Positions 33,389 to 42,483 of a stretch of DNA of 64,000 nucleotides are shown here, in pieces; positions within the stretch are counted from its first letter, which is position 1, and the number at the start of each line of letters is the position of its first letter. Position numbers and translations under genes: made by a program. The DNA comes from Limimaricola sp027213785. Lineage in GTDB: Bacteria > Pseudomonadota > Alphaproteobacteria > Rhodobacterales > Rhodobacteraceae. Location of the stretch: NCBI RefSeq assembly GCF_050847355.1, contig NZ_CP193755.1, forward strand, positions 1,054,001 to 1,118,000, read 5' to 3'. A model generated the notes under the pieces. It was not told where the DNA came from. It was given only the letters and a program-made list of their open reading frames with translations, and did not search any database.

Positions 33389-34057
33389 TCAGGCCATGGC
33401 GCGCCGCGCTTCCGCCGCATCCATGTCGATCGCATGGTCGAACGCCAGATCTCCGCTCTGCGGGTCATGACCGGCCACCCAGCGTCCCGGCGCGCGGAAC
33501 CGCGTGCGAAACAGCTCGGCGCTCCACAACGCCGCGCCAGGCGCGCGCGCGTCGTCCGGCTCGGGCCGGGCGGGCAAGGCGGCGACGCGCCATCGCTCTC
33601 GCGCCGCGCTCAGTTCCGGCGCGGTGCCGCGCCGGATCAGCCACGCCGGGATGCCATGCGCCTCCGAACGCAGCGCCAGCCGCTTGGTCGCGGTGAAGTC
33701 CACCGCCGGGGCGATGCCCCAGATCTCGCCGATCACCGCGCCCAGCGCCGGGCAGCCGAGTCCCTGCTCCATCGCCCAGAGCACGTCCTGCGCCCGCGAT
33801 ACCTGCAGGTGCAGGATCTCGTAGCCCCCGAGACCTGGTGGAAACGGCCGCCCGCTCTCGCGCAACGACAGCCGATCCTGTATCCACAGTACCGGCCCGC
33901 CTCCGGGATCGAGATGCGCCAGCGCGAAGGCCGGAGCGGCAGCATCCACCGCCGTTTCGGGAAATATCTCCGACAGGGTGGGCTGGCGCAACGCCGCGGG
34001 CCTGCGCGGCAGCGCGTTCGAAGGGGCGGGGCATGAAGCGGGGGGCGACCACGTCAC
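33389..34057 (-). CDS. imuA: ImuA, RecA-like mutagenesis protein
   Basis: First gene of the SOS mutagenesis cassette. The 222-aa protein is a RecA-fold relative lacking a proper Walker A: PVLWIQDRLSLRESGRP and AVIGEIWGIAPAVDFTATKRLALRSE are typical. It is thought to work with ImuB and DnaE2 in translesion synthesis. A GTG at 34057, preceded by AGAGAGAA, is the likely start; a TTG five codons earlier is also open. A LexA-type box GTTC-N7-GTTC lies 22 bases upstream, so the cassette should be SOS-induced. Confidence 0.86.
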   Translation of the reverse strand: MTWSPPASCPAPSNALPRRPAALRQPTLSEIFPETAVDAAAPAFALAHLDPGGGPVLWIQDRLSLRESGRPFPPGLGGYEILHLQVSRAQDVLWAMEQGLGCPALGAVIGEIWGIAPAVDFTATKRLALRSEAHGIPAWLIRRGTAPELSAARERWRVAALPARPEPDDARAPGAALWSAELFRTRFRAPGRWVAGHDPQSGDLAFDHAIDMDAAEARRAMA

Positions 34058-34078
34058 GGGTTCTCTCTGCAAATCAAT

Positions 34079-34093
34079 GTTCTGTATTTGTTC
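34079..34093. promoter_or_regulatory. LexA (SOS) box of the imuA-imuB-dnaE2 cassette
   Basis: GTTC-TGTATTT-GTTC, an exact match to the alphaproteobacterial LexA consensus GTTC-N7-GTTC, in the gap between imuA (minus) and the divergent peroxidase gene (plus). Confidence 0.8.
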
Positions 34094-34181
34094 TAGTCCG
34101 CCCGCAGCGTTGCGTCAAATGTTGTCTGCGTCATTGCACCGCGTGAAGCGCTGCGGCACCTTCCGTCGAAGGGGGAGTGAC

Positions 34182-35501
34182 ATGACAGCGAAGACGACGA
34201 TAACGCTGGCCTTTCTCGGCTGGGCCGGGACGGGGCTGGCGCAGGATCTGCCCGCGCCGCTCGATGACGCGGCCTGGCCCGACGTCGATCCGCGCGAGGC
34301 GGCGCTGGGGCAATTGCTGTTCTACGACCCGCTTCTCTCGGGCAATCGCGAGGTCGCCTGCGCCACCTGCCACCACCCCGAATTCGGCACCTCCGACGGG
34401 CTGTCGCTGTCTTTGGGCGATGGCGGACAGGGGCTCGGACCGCTCCGCACCGTCGATCCCGAGAACCCGCCCGAACAGCGGGTGCCGCGCAACAGCCAGG
34501 CGCTGTGGAATGTCGGCGCGCTGGAATACGTGTCCATGTTCCATGACGGGCGGGTCGAGATGGATCCGGGCGCACCCAGCGGCATGCGCACGCCGCTCGA
34601 TGCCGACATGGTCGCGGGCTTCGCCTCGATGCTCTCGGCTCAGACCATGTTTCCGGTGCTCAGCCCCGACGAGATGGCGGGTCACTACAGCGAGAACGAG
34701 GTGGCGCAAGCGGTGCGGCTTGGAATGCTGACCGGGCCGGGCGGCGCATGGGATCTCATCGCGCGGCGCGTGGCGGCAATTCCGGATTACGCGGTGCGCT
34801 TCGAGGATACCTATGGGCTTGCCCCGGAGGAGATCGGCTTTACCGACATCTCGGACGCCATCGCGGCCTTCATCACCTTCGAGTTCCGCTCCGATACCAG
34901 TCCCTTCGATGCGCGGCTGCGCGAGGGGGCGCCGCTCGATCCGCAGGCCGAGGCGGGGTTGGCATTGTTCTATGGCGCGGCGGGCTGCGCCGATTGCCAT
35001 TCGGGCCCGTTCCAGACCGATCACGGCTTTCACGCCATGGGCGCGCCGCAACTCGGCCCGGGCAAGGCCGCGCGGTTCGAAAGCCACGCGCGCGACGAGG
35101 GGCGGTTCCGGGTCACCGGCCGGGCCGAGGATCTCCATGCGTTCCGCACGCCTTCCCTGCGCAACGTGGCGCTCACCGCGCCCTATGGCCATGCCGGCAG
35201 CCATGCGAGCCTGCGCGGTTTCGTGGCCGATCATCTCGACCCGGCGGCGGCGCTGCCCGGCTATGACCGGGGGCAGGCGGTGCTGCCCCGGATGGAGGTG
35301 TCGGATTGGCGCATCCTCGACGACCCCGCCGAAAGCGAGGCCATCGCCTCGGCGGTGACGCTGCCGCCGGTTAAGCTCGCAGCTGACGAGATCGACGCGC
35401 TGGTGGCGTTTCTGGAGATCTTGACCGACCCGGTGGCACGGGTCGGACGGCTCGGCATTCCCGAAACGGTGCCCAGCGGCTTGCCGGTGCCGATGCCCTG
35501 A
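34182..35501 (+). CDS. Di-heme cytochrome c peroxidase family protein
   Basis: 439-aa periplasmic protein of the CcpA/MauG family. A signal peptide (ITLAFLGWAGTGLAQ) is followed by two heme c sites: ACATCHHPEFG near residue 60 and CADCHSGPF near 269. The N-terminal PLLSGNREVAC and the later TPSLRNVALTAPYGHAG are family landmarks. It may reduce hydrogen peroxide with electrons from cytochrome c; a MauG-like oxidase role cannot be excluded. GGGGGAGTGAC precedes ATG 34182. The gap to imuA holds the SOS box, so some SOS effect is possible. Confidence 0.9.
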   Translation: MTAKTTITLAFLGWAGTGLAQDLPAPLDDAAWPDVDPREAALGQLLFYDPLLSGNREVACATCHHPEFGTSDGLSLSLGDGGQGLGPLRTVDPENPPEQRVPRNSQALWNVGALEYVSMFHDGRVEMDPGAPSGMRTPLDADMVAGFASMLSAQTMFPVLSPDEMAGHYSENEVAQAVRLGMLTGPGGAWDLIARRVAAIPDYAVRFEDTYGLAPEEIGFTDISDAIAAFITFEFRSDTSPFDARLREGAPLDPQAEAGLALFYGAAGCADCHSGPFQTDHGFHAMGAPQLGPGKAARFESHARDEGRFRVTGRAEDLHAFRTPSLRNVALTAPYGHAGSHASLRGFVADHLDPAAALPGYDRGQAVLPRMEVSDWRILDDPAESEAIASAVTLPPVKLAADEIDALVAFLEILTDPVARVGRLGIPETVPSGLPVPMP

Positions 35502-35510
35502 GGGACGGTT

Positions 35511-36704
35511 TCAGGTCACGGCGGCGCGGGCGTGGAATTCGGGGCGGTCCCAGGACCCCTCGCGCAGGATCCTCGCCAGCACATCGACGGCGCGGTCGAT
35601 ATCGGCCTCGTCGAGATAGAGCGGCGTGATCCCGAAACGCAGGATGTCGGGCGCGCGGAAATCGCCGATCACCCCTTGGGCGATCAACGCCTGCATCACC
35701 GCATAGCCCTGGGGATGGCGGAACGAGACCTGGCTGCCGCGCTGCGCATGCGCGCGAGGGGTCGCCAGTTCGAGCCCGGGGCAGGCGGCCTCGACACCCG
35801 CGATGAAGCGGTCCGAAAGCGCCAGCGAAGCGGCGCGCAGATCGTCGATCTCGACCCGGTCCCAGATGTCGAGCGCGGCATCGAGCGCCGCCATGGCAAG
35901 CACGGGGGGCGTGCCCACCCGCATCCGCGCGATGGCGGCACCGGGGCGATAGCCCGGCTCGAAGGCGAAGGGCTCGGCATGGCCGAGCCAGCCTGACAGC
36001 GCCGGCTGCACCTCGTCGATCAGCCGGGGCGCCACGTGGATGAAGGCGGGCGCGCCGGGGCCGCCATTGAGGAACTTGTAGGTGCAGCCCACCGCGAAAT
36101 CGGTATCGGCCGCGGCCACGTCGACATCCACCGCCCCCGCCGAATGCGCGAGATCCCAGATCGCCAGCGCGCCGACCTCATGGGCCTTGGCGATGAGCGC
36201 GGGCATGTCGTGGCGGCGCCCGGTGCGGTAGTCGACCTCGGTGATCATCATCACCGCGACGTCGTCGTCGATCGCCGCCTCGACCTCCTCGGGCGCCACG
36301 ACGCGCAGCTCGTGGCCGCGTCCGAGCTGCTCGATCAGCCCCTGCGCCATGTAGAGATCCGAGGGAAAATTGCCGCTGTCGCTGAGGATCACGCGACGCT
36401 CGGGTCGCAGCGCCAGCGCCGCGGCCAGCGCCTGATGCACCTTGATCGACAGCGTGTCGCCCAACACGGTGGTGCCTTCGGGCGCGCCGATCAGCCGGCC
36501 GATCCGGTCGCCGAGTTTCGCGGGCTGATCCATCCAGCCGGCCCTGTTCCAGCCGGTGATCAGCATCTCGCCCCATTCGCCGGACATCGCACGGGCCATG
36601 CGCTCCGGGGCCGCCTTGGGCAGCGGGCCGAGCGAGTTGCCATCGAGATAGGTCACGCCCTCGGGCAGGGCGAACAGCGCCTTGGTGGCTTGGAAATCGG
36701 TCAT
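35511..36704 (-). CDS. kynU: Kynureninase
   Basis: PLP enzyme that cleaves kynurenine to anthranilate and alanine in tryptophan breakdown. 397 aa, the family length. YLDGNSLGPLPKAA near the N-terminus, SDSGNFPSDLYM, the aspartate region IWDLAHSAGAVDVD and the PLP lysine in CTYKFLNGGPG (near residue 209) are all present. ATG 36704 follows GAGGAGGAG. No other kyn gene is adjacent in the window. It converges with the peroxidase gene. Confidence 0.93.
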   Translation of the reverse strand: MTDFQATKALFALPEGVTYLDGNSLGPLPKAAPERMARAMSGEWGEMLITGWNRAGWMDQPAKLGDRIGRLIGAPEGTTVLGDTLSIKVHQALAAALALRPERRVILSDSGNFPSDLYMAQGLIEQLGRGHELRVVAPEEVEAAIDDDVAVMMITEVDYRTGRRHDMPALIAKAHEVGALAIWDLAHSAGAVDVDVAAADTDFAVGCTYKFLNGGPGAPAFIHVAPRLIDEVQPALSGWLGHAEPFAFEPGYRPGAAIARMRVGTPPVLAMAALDAALDIWDRVEIDDLRAASLALSDRFIAGVEAACPGLELATPRAHAQRGSQVSFRHPQGYAVMQALIAQGVIGDFRAPDILRFGITPLYLDEADIDRAVDVLARILREGSWDRPEFHARAAVT

Positions 36705-36805
36705 CTCGGCGCTCCTCCTCGCATTGGCCCGCGAAGTTGTGGCAGCACGGCTGCCCTTGCGCAACAGCGCGTGACAGCGCCCCGACGGCAGGGCAGAAAA
36801 GGTGG

Positions 36806-37252
36806 ATGTACTGGATCGACTTCCCGCCCGCCTGGACCTTCTACGGATTGCTCGCCGCATGGGGCCTTTCTCGTGTCGAGCCCGCCTGGCTCGGCTTCGG
36901 GCCGTATCACATGGCGCTGGGCGTGATCGTCTTCCTCGTCGGGCTCGGCCTGATGCTCTGGGCCAGCGCCACGATGCTGCGTCATCGCACGCAGGTCATG
37001 CCCCGGCAGGAGGCGGCGGCGCTGGTGACCGATGGGCCGTTCCGGTTCTCGCGCAACCCGATCTATCTCGGCGACCTGTTGCTGCTCGCGGGCGGCGCGC
37101 TGGTATTCGACGCGCCCTTGGCTCTGCTTCTGGTACCCGTGCTGGCCGCGATCCTGCAGCGACGCTTCATCCGGCCCGAAGAGGCGATGCTGCGTCGCGG
37201 TTTCGGCGCAGCATTCGAGGACTGGGCCGCCCGCACGCGCCGCTGGCTGTAG
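36806..37252 (+). CDS. Isoprenylcysteine methyltransferase-like membrane protein
   Basis: 148-aa integral membrane protein with about four hydrophobic segments and the ICMT/PEMT-type motif FRFSRNPIYLGDLLLLAGG, followed by RPEEAMLRRGFGAAFEDW. Such proteins use S-adenosylmethionine to methylate membrane-located substrates; the substrate here is unknown. ATG 36806 (MYWIDFPP) follows AAAAGGTGG. A hairpin follows the gene, separating it from pntA. Confidence 0.8.
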   Translation: MYWIDFPPAWTFYGLLAAWGLSRVEPAWLGFGPYHMALGVIVFLVGLGLMLWASATMLRHRTQVMPRQEAAALVTDGPFRFSRNPIYLGDLLLLAGGALVFDAPLALLLVPVLAAILQRRFIRPEEAMLRRGFGAAFEDWAARTRRWL

Positions 37253-37267
37253 CACGGCCATGACGCG

Positions 37268-37290
37268 GCGGCAGCAAAGTCAGCTGCCGC
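37268..37290 (+). terminator. Hairpin after the ICMT-like gene
   Basis: 8-bp inverted repeat GCGGCAGC / GCTGCCGC, loop AAAGTCA, followed by TCTTGT. Probable transcript end before pntA. Confidence 0.5.
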
Positions 37291-37356
37291 TCTTGTGCAA
37301 CATTCTTTCCCCGGCTACTCCTCTCGCAACCGCAGAATGACCGGAGGGGACGTGGC

Positions 37357-38928
37357 GTGAGGATCGGGGCACCGAGGGAGTTGCATGACGGCGAGGCGCG
37401 GGTATCGATGACGCCTGCGTCGGCGCGGGACTTGGCGAAGCTGGGGCATGCGTGCCTGATCGAGGCGGGGGCGGGTCTGGCGGCGGGGTTCACCGACGCG
37501 GCCTATGAGGCGGCGGGGGTCAGGGTGGTGCCGGACGCCGCGACGCTCTGGGCCGAGGCGGAGATCGTCACCAAGGTGCGGCCGCCGCTGGACGAGGAGC
37601 TCGGGCGGCTGCGCGCGGGCCAGACGCTGATCTCGTTCTTCTACCCGGGCCAGAACGCCGAAGCGCTGGGCCGCGCCAGGGACGCCGGCGCCACGGTGAT
37701 CGCGATGGACATGGTGCCGCGGATCTCCCGGGCGCAGAAGATGGACGCGCTCAGTTCGATGGCCAACATCGCGGGCTACCGCGCGGTGATCGAGGCGGGC
37801 AGCAACTTCGGCCGCTTCTTCACCGGCCAGGTGACGGCGGCCGGCAAGGTGCCGCCGGCGCGGGTGCTGGTGATCGGCGCCGGCGTCGCGGGGCTCGCGG
37901 CGATCGGCACCGCGACCTCGCTCGGCGCGGTGACGCTGGCCTTCGACGTGCGCCCCGAGGTGGCCGAGCAGATCGAGAGCATGGGCGCCGAGTTCGTCTA
38001 TCTCGACTTCGAGGACAGCCAGGACAGTTCGGCCACGGGGGGCTACGCCGCGCCTTCCAGCCCCGAGTTCCGCGAGAAGCAGCTCGCCAAGTTCCGCGAG
38101 CTGGCGCCCGAGATCGACATCGTCATCTCCACCGCGCTGATCCCGGGCCGCGACGCGCCGGTGCTGTGGACCGCCGACATGGTCGAGGCGATGAAGCCCG
38201 GCTCGGTGATCGTCGATCTCGCCGCCGAGCGCGGCGGCAATTGCGAGCTGACCGTGCCGGAGGAGAAGTTCGTCACCGAGAACGGCGTGACGATCATCGG
38301 CTACACCGACTTCCCCTCGCGCATGGCGCAGCAGGCCTCGACGCTCTACGCCACCAATATCCGCCACATGATGGCCGATCTGACGCCGAACAAGGACGGC
38401 GTCGTCGAGCACGACATGGAGGACGACGTGATCCGCGGCGCCACCGCGACGCATCGCGGCGAGATCACCTACCCGCCACCGAAGCCGAAGACGGCGGCCA
38501 TCGCCGCGGCGCCGAAGAAGGAGAAGCCGCGCGAGCTGACGGTCGAGGAAAGGCGCGGCCAGGAGATCGCGGCCTTCCGCAAGCAGACCAAGGACCAGAT
38601 CGGCCTCCTGGCCGCCGGCGCGCTGGTGATGCTCTTGATCGGCGCGGTCGCGCCCGAGAGCTTCATGAGCCACTTCATCGTCTTCGCGCTGGCCTGCTTC
38701 GTCGGCTTCCAGGTGATCTGGGGCGTCAGCCACTCGCTGCACACGCCCCTGATGGCGGTGACCAACGCGATCTCGGGCATCGTGATCCTCGGCGCGCTGC
38801 TGCAGATCGGCTCGGGCAACTGGCTGGTGGTGTTTCTCTCGTTCATCTCGGTGCTGATCGCCTCGATCAACATCGTCGGCGGTTTCCTGGTCACGCGCCG
38901 GATGCTCGCCATGTTCCGCAAGTCGTAA
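37357..38928 (+). CDS. pntA: Proton-pumping NAD(P) transhydrogenase subunit alpha
   Basis: Subunit of the inner-membrane transhydrogenase that uses proton flow to reduce NADP+ with NADH. 523 aa: the NAD-binding domain I (RIGAPRELHDGEARVSMTP, dinucleotide site VLVIGAGVAGLAAIGTA) is joined to four C-terminal membrane helices from about residue 405, as in the single-chain PntA of E. coli. A GTG at 37357 is the start, preceded by CGGAGGGG. pntB follows after 12 bases. Confidence 0.95.
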   Translation: MRIGAPRELHDGEARVSMTPASARDLAKLGHACLIEAGAGLAAGFTDAAYEAAGVRVVPDAATLWAEAEIVTKVRPPLDEELGRLRAGQTLISFFYPGQNAEALGRARDAGATVIAMDMVPRISRAQKMDALSSMANIAGYRAVIEAGSNFGRFFTGQVTAAGKVPPARVLVIGAGVAGLAAIGTATSLGAVTLAFDVRPEVAEQIESMGAEFVYLDFEDSQDSSATGGYAAPSSPEFREKQLAKFRELAPEIDIVISTALIPGRDAPVLWTADMVEAMKPGSVIVDLAAERGGNCELTVPEEKFVTENGVTIIGYTDFPSRMAQQASTLYATNIRHMMADLTPNKDGVVEHDMEDDVIRGATATHRGEITYPPPKPKTAAIAAAPKKEKPRELTVEERRGQEIAAFRKQTKDQIGLLAAGALVMLLIGAVAPESFMSHFIVFALACFVGFQVIWGVSHSLHTPLMAVTNAISGIVILGALLQIGSGNWLVVFLSFISVLIASINIVGGFLVTRRMLAMFRKS

Positions 38929-38940
38929 GGGGGCCGGATC

Positions 38941-40440
38941 ATGAGCATCGGCATCGTCTCGGCCGCCTATATCGTCGCGGCCATCCTGTTCATCCTGTCG
39001 CTCGGGGGGCTGTCGAACCAGGAGAGCGCCAAGCGCGCGGTCTGGTACGGCATCGCGGGCATGGCTGTGGCGGTCTTCGTCACCGTGTTCGGCCCCGGCG
39101 TGCACAACCTCGTTCTCATCCTGATCGCGATCGCGGCGGGCGGCTTCGCCGGCTGGATCGTCGCCGGCCGGGTGCAGATGACCGAGATGCCGCAGCTGGT
39201 CGCGGCGCTGCACAGCTTCGTCGGTCTGGCGGCGGTGTTCATCGGGCTCAACGCCGACATCATGCTGTCGGACATCAACGCGCTGCTGGCGACCCACGGG
39301 CTCGACCGCGCGGCGCTGGCGCTGCTGGATCCGGACGAGCTCGCGGCGGCGGGCGGCGGCTTCTTCGGCGAGCTCACCGGCTTCGGCAAGAAGCTGGCGC
39401 TGAAGGACGCGACCGAGATCGGCATCCTGAAGACCGAGGTGTTCCTCGGCATCTTCATCGGCGCGGTGACCTTCACCGGCTCGGTGGTGGCCTTCGGCAA
39501 GCTCGCGGGCAAGGTCGACGGCAAGCCGAAGAAGCTGCCCGGCGGCCACATGCTCAACGCCGCCGCCCTGGCGCTGTGCCTGGCGCTGGGGCTCTTGTAC
39601 CTCACCGGCGCCGGCATCTGGACCATGGTGCTGGTGACACTCATCGCGGGCTTCATCGGCTGGCACCTGATCATGGGCATCGGCGGCGCCGACATGCCGG
39701 TGGTGGTGTCGATGCTGAACTCCTATTCGGGCTGGGCCGCGGCGGCGATCGGCTTCACGCTGGGCAACGACCTGCTGATCGTCACCGGCGCGCTGGTGGG
39801 CTCCTCGGGCGCGATCCTGAGCTACATCATGTGCAAGGCGATGAACCGCAAGTTCGTCAGCGTCATCCTCGGCGGCTTCGGCGGCAGCGCGGGGCCGGCG
39901 ATGGAGGTCGAGGGCGAGCAGATCGCGATCGACGCCGAGGGCGTGGCGCAGGCGCTCGAGGAGGCCGACAGCGTGGTGATCGTGCCGGGCTACGGCATGG
40001 CGGTGGCGCAGGCGCAGCAGTCGGTCTCCGAGCTGACCCGCCGGCTCCGGGCGCAGGGCAAGACCGTGCGCTTCGCGATCCACCCGGTGGCGGGGCGGCT
40101 GCCCGGGCACATGAACGTGCTGCTGGCCGAGGCCCGCGTGCCCTACGACATCGTCATGGAGATGGACGAGATCAACGACGACTTCCCCGAGACGGACGTC
40201 GCCATCGTCATCGGCTCGAACGACATCGTGAACCCCGCCGCGCAGGACGACCCGAACTCGCCGATCGCCGGCATGCCGGTGCTCGAGGTCTGGAAGGCCA
40301 AGCAGGTCTTCGTCTCCAAGCGCGGCCAGGGCACCGGCTATTCCGGCATCGAAAACCCGCTCTTCTTCAAGGACAACACACGCATGTTCTACGGCGACGC
40401 CAAGAAATCGCTCGATGAACTGCTCGGCAAGATTGCCTGA
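38941..40440 (+). CDS. pntB: Proton-pumping NAD(P) transhydrogenase subunit beta
   Basis: 499-aa partner of PntA. The N-terminal part is a multi-helix membrane domain (for example LVAALHSFVGLAAVFIGLNAD). The C-terminal NADP-binding domain III contains VIVPGYGMAVAQAQ, HPVAGRLPGHMNVLLAEA and VAIVIGSNDIVNPAA. Directly downstream is a strong terminator, so pntAB form a two-gene operon. Confidence 0.96.
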   Translation: MSIGIVSAAYIVAAILFILSLGGLSNQESAKRAVWYGIAGMAVAVFVTVFGPGVHNLVLILIAIAAGGFAGWIVAGRVQMTEMPQLVAALHSFVGLAAVFIGLNADIMLSDINALLATHGLDRAALALLDPDELAAAGGGFFGELTGFGKKLALKDATEIGILKTEVFLGIFIGAVTFTGSVVAFGKLAGKVDGKPKKLPGGHMLNAAALALCLALGLLYLTGAGIWTMVLVTLIAGFIGWHLIMGIGGADMPVVVSMLNSYSGWAAAAIGFTLGNDLLIVTGALVGSSGAILSYIMCKAMNRKFVSVILGGFGGSAGPAMEVEGEQIAIDAEGVAQALEEADSVVIVPGYGMAVAQAQQSVSELTRRLRAQGKTVRFAIHPVAGRLPGHMNVLLAEARVPYDIVMEMDEINDDFPETDVAIVIGSNDIVNPAAQDDPNSPIAGMPVLEVWKAKQVFVSKRGQGTGYSGIENPLFFKDNTRMFYGDAKKSLDELLGKIA

Positions 40441-40458
40441 TCCTTTCGAGCCGACAGG

Positions 40459-40485
40459 AAAGGCCCCGCCCCGGCGGGGCCTTTT
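40459..40485 (+). terminator. Rho-independent terminator of pntAB
   Basis: 10-bp stem AAGGCCCCGC / GCGGGGCCTT with a 4-base loop, then TT, starting 19 bases after the pntB stop. Confidence 0.85.
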
Positions 40486-40506
40486 GTCGTTGCGGGGTAT
40501 CGCCCT

Positions 40507-41490
40507 ATGGGTGAGTGTCCGGCCATGGCGGCGCACTCTCCCTTGAACGGCATCGGCCTGCGCCTGCTGGCCGCGTTTCTCATTACCGCGATGTCGGCGA
40601 TGGTGGCGATGGCCACGCGCGAGGTCGGGCTGGGGCAGATCGTGTTCTGGCGCTCCGCCGTCGCGCTGATCCCGATCTGCGCCTACATGGCCTGGTGCCG
40701 CGAGTTTCCCTCGGCCATCGTCACGCGCCGCCCCGGCCTGCACCTGACGCGCAGCCTGTTCGGGGCGCTGTCGATGGCGCTGTCCTTCCTGTCGCTGGCC
40801 TGGCTGCCGGTCGCCAATGCGCAGGCGCTGGGATATCTCGCTCCCGTCCTGACGCTGCCGCTCGCGGCGTGGATACTGGGCGAGAGGATCGGACCGCTGG
40901 CCCGGGGAGCGGCGGCTCTGGGCTTCGGCGGCGTGCTCATGATGCTCGGCGCGGCGCTGGAGGCACCGGGGCAGGGCGCGCTGATCGGCGTGGCGGCGGG
41001 GCTGGGCTACGCGGTGACCATGGCATTCGTCCGGGTGCATATCAAGGCGATGACGGCGGTCGAGCGCCCCGCGACCATCGCCTTCTGGTTCGCCGTGGTC
41101 TCGGCTCTGGCCGGGCTGGCGACATGGCCTTTCGGCTGGGCGATGCCGTCGCCGCAGATGATGCTCTGGCTCTTGGGCGCGGGGCTCCTGGGTGGGCTCG
41201 CGCATGTGGCGGCGACCGAGGCGGCGGCACGGGCACCGGTCGCGGTGCTGGCGCCGTTCGATTTCACCGGGCTGGTCTGGGCGCTCATGTTCGATGCGGC
41301 GCTGTTCGGGGTCATGCCGGATGGGCTGGGGCTCATGGGCGTCGCGGCGATCACCGGCGCGGCGCTGATGGTGAGCTTCGCCGCCTGGGCGCCGGGAGGG
41401 CGCCCGCGCGAAGATCCGGCGCGCCAGGACCGGGGCCGTGCTAGGCTGGCCGCGACGGGCAATGGGAGGCGAGGGCAATGGAGAAGGTGA
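40507..41490 (+). CDS. EamA/DMT-family transporter
   Basis: 327-aa membrane protein with about ten hydrophobic helices in two EamA repeats (for example GIGLRLLAAFLITAMSAM and IGVAAGLGYAVTMAF), typical of drug/metabolite exporters. WRSAVALIPI and ALGYLAPVLTLPLAAWILGE are family landmarks. The substrate is unknown. ATG 40525 has a better upstream GGGTGAG and may be the true start. The 3' end overlaps the next gene by 13 bases and encodes a polar, Arg-rich tail. Confidence 0.83.
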   Translation: MGECPAMAAHSPLNGIGLRLLAAFLITAMSAMVAMATREVGLGQIVFWRSAVALIPICAYMAWCREFPSAIVTRRPGLHLTRSLFGALSMALSFLSLAWLPVANAQALGYLAPVLTLPLAAWILGERIGPLARGAAALGFGGVLMMLGAALEAPGQGALIGVAAGLGYAVTMAFVRVHIKAMTAVERPATIAFWFAVVSALAGLATWPFGWAMPSPQMMLWLLGAGLLGGLAHVAATEAAARAPVAVLAPFDFTGLVWALMFDAALFGVMPDGLGLMGVAAITGAALMVSFAAWAPGGRPREDPARQDRGRARLAATGNGRRGQWRR

Positions 41491-41834
41491 CCGGCATCGG
41501 CGGAGTGTTCTTACGGGCGCGCGATCCCGAGGCTCTTGCCAAGTGGTATCTCGACCATCTGGGCATCGAGGGGCCGGGGCCCTCGATCTGGCGGCAGGAG
41601 GCCGGGCCGACTGTGCTGATGCCGTTTCCGCGCGACACGAATTATTTCGGCCGGCCCGAGCAGCAATGGATGATCAATTTCCGCGTCGCCGATCTCGACG
41701 CGATGGTGGCGCAGCTCGAGGCGGCCGGCATCGCGGTGGAGCGACGCGACGAATGGGACAGCGAAATCGGCCGTTTCGCGCGGATCCACGATCCCGAGGG
41801 CAACCCGATCGAGCTATGGCAACCGAGCGACTGA
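41478..41834 (+). CDS. VOC (glyoxalase/bleomycin-resistance) superfamily protein
   Basis: 118-aa single VOC domain: GIGGVFLRARDPEALAKWY at the N-terminus and IHDPEGNPIELWQP at the end, where the Glu is the usual metal ligand. The superfamily includes glyoxalases, dioxygenases and resistance proteins; the activity here is unknown. GGGAGGCGAGGG precedes ATG 41478, which lies inside the end of the EamA gene, so the two are likely co-expressed. Confidence 0.85.
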   Translation: MEKVTGIGGVFLRARDPEALAKWYLDHLGIEGPGPSIWRQEAGPTVLMPFPRDTNYFGRPEQQWMINFRVADLDAMVAQLEAAGIAVERRDEWDSEIGRFARIHDPEGNPIELWQPSD

Positions 41835-41835
41835 T

Positions 41836-41863
41836 CCCCTTCATCTTTCTCCAAATACGCAAA
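41836..41863. repeat. Second copy of the AAAGATGAA-type repeat
   Basis: CCCCTTCATCTTTCTCCAAA followed by TACGCAAA, the reverse of the left arm at 27864-27890 with two or three differences. It lies between the stops of convergent genes, as the first copy does. I recall similar sequence as common at gene ends in Rhodobacteraceae, not checked. Confidence 0.5.
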
Positions 41864-41886
41864 TCCTGCCGCTTCCGGGAGGCGGC

Positions 41887-42435
41887 TCAGACCCCGATCT
41901 CGCGCCATTCCCCCGGCGCCAGCCCGTCCAGTGTCCAGTCGCCGATGCGCCAGCGCACCAGCCTGAGCGTGGGGAAACCGGCCGCGGCGGTCATGCGGCG
42001 GACCTGCCGATTGCGCCCCTCGCGGATCGCGACCTCGATCCAGGCGTCCGGTACGGATTTGCGGAACCGCACCGGGGGATCGCGCTCCCACAACGCGGGC
42101 GCATCGATCAGCCGGGCCCGGGCGGGGCGGGTCGGACCGTCCTTGAGCGTCAGGCCGCGCCTGAGCGGCTCTAGATCGGCCTCGGTGGGGCTGCCCTCGA
42201 CCTGCACGAGATAGGTCTTCTCGATCTTGTGCTTCGGATCGCTGATGCGCGCCTGCAGCCGCCCGTCATCGGTGAGCAGCATCAGCCCCTCGCTGTCGCG
42301 ATCCAGCCGCCCCGCCGGGTAGACCCCCGGCCGGTCGATGAAATCCGACAGGGTGGCGCGCGGGCTGGGGCTCTTGGCGTCGGTGAACTGCGACAGCACG
42401 TTCATCGGCTTGTTGAACAGGACGAGACGCGGCAT
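41887..42435 (-). CDS. RsuA/RluE-type rRNA pseudouridine synthase
   Basis: 182-aa enzyme that converts a uridine in rRNA to pseudouridine. RLVLFNKPMNVLSQFTD and the catalytic motif PAGRLDRDSEGLMLLTDDG (Asp near residue 43) are typical, and IREGRNRQVRRMTAAAGFPT is the second family signature. Absence of an N-terminal S4 domain and the short length point to the RluE branch (23S rRNA), which is an inference. ATG 42435 (MPRLVLF) starts the recognisable protein; the frame is open further upstream. Confidence 0.88.
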   Translation of the reverse strand: MPRLVLFNKPMNVLSQFTDAKSPSPRATLSDFIDRPGVYPAGRLDRDSEGLMLLTDDGRLQARISDPKHKIEKTYLVQVEGSPTEADLEPLRRGLTLKDGPTRPARARLIDAPALWERDPPVRFRKSVPDAWIEVAIREGRNRQVRRMTAAAGFPTLRLVRWRIGDWTLDGLAPGEWREIGV

Positions 42436-42483
42436 GGGCCCTCCGGAAGACGGTGAACCCCTATAGAACAAGGGGGATCGGCA

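Noticed and set aside
31166..34036. 956-codon plus-strand frame across imuB and imuA
   Set aside because: Antisense shadow, Arg/Gly-rich, no start signal or family features.
37315..41478. 1387-codon open frame on the minus strand across pntA, pntB and the EamA gene
   Set aside because: Antisense to three clear genes; low-complexity His/Arg/Asp-rich translation is the usual shadow of high-GC coding sequence.
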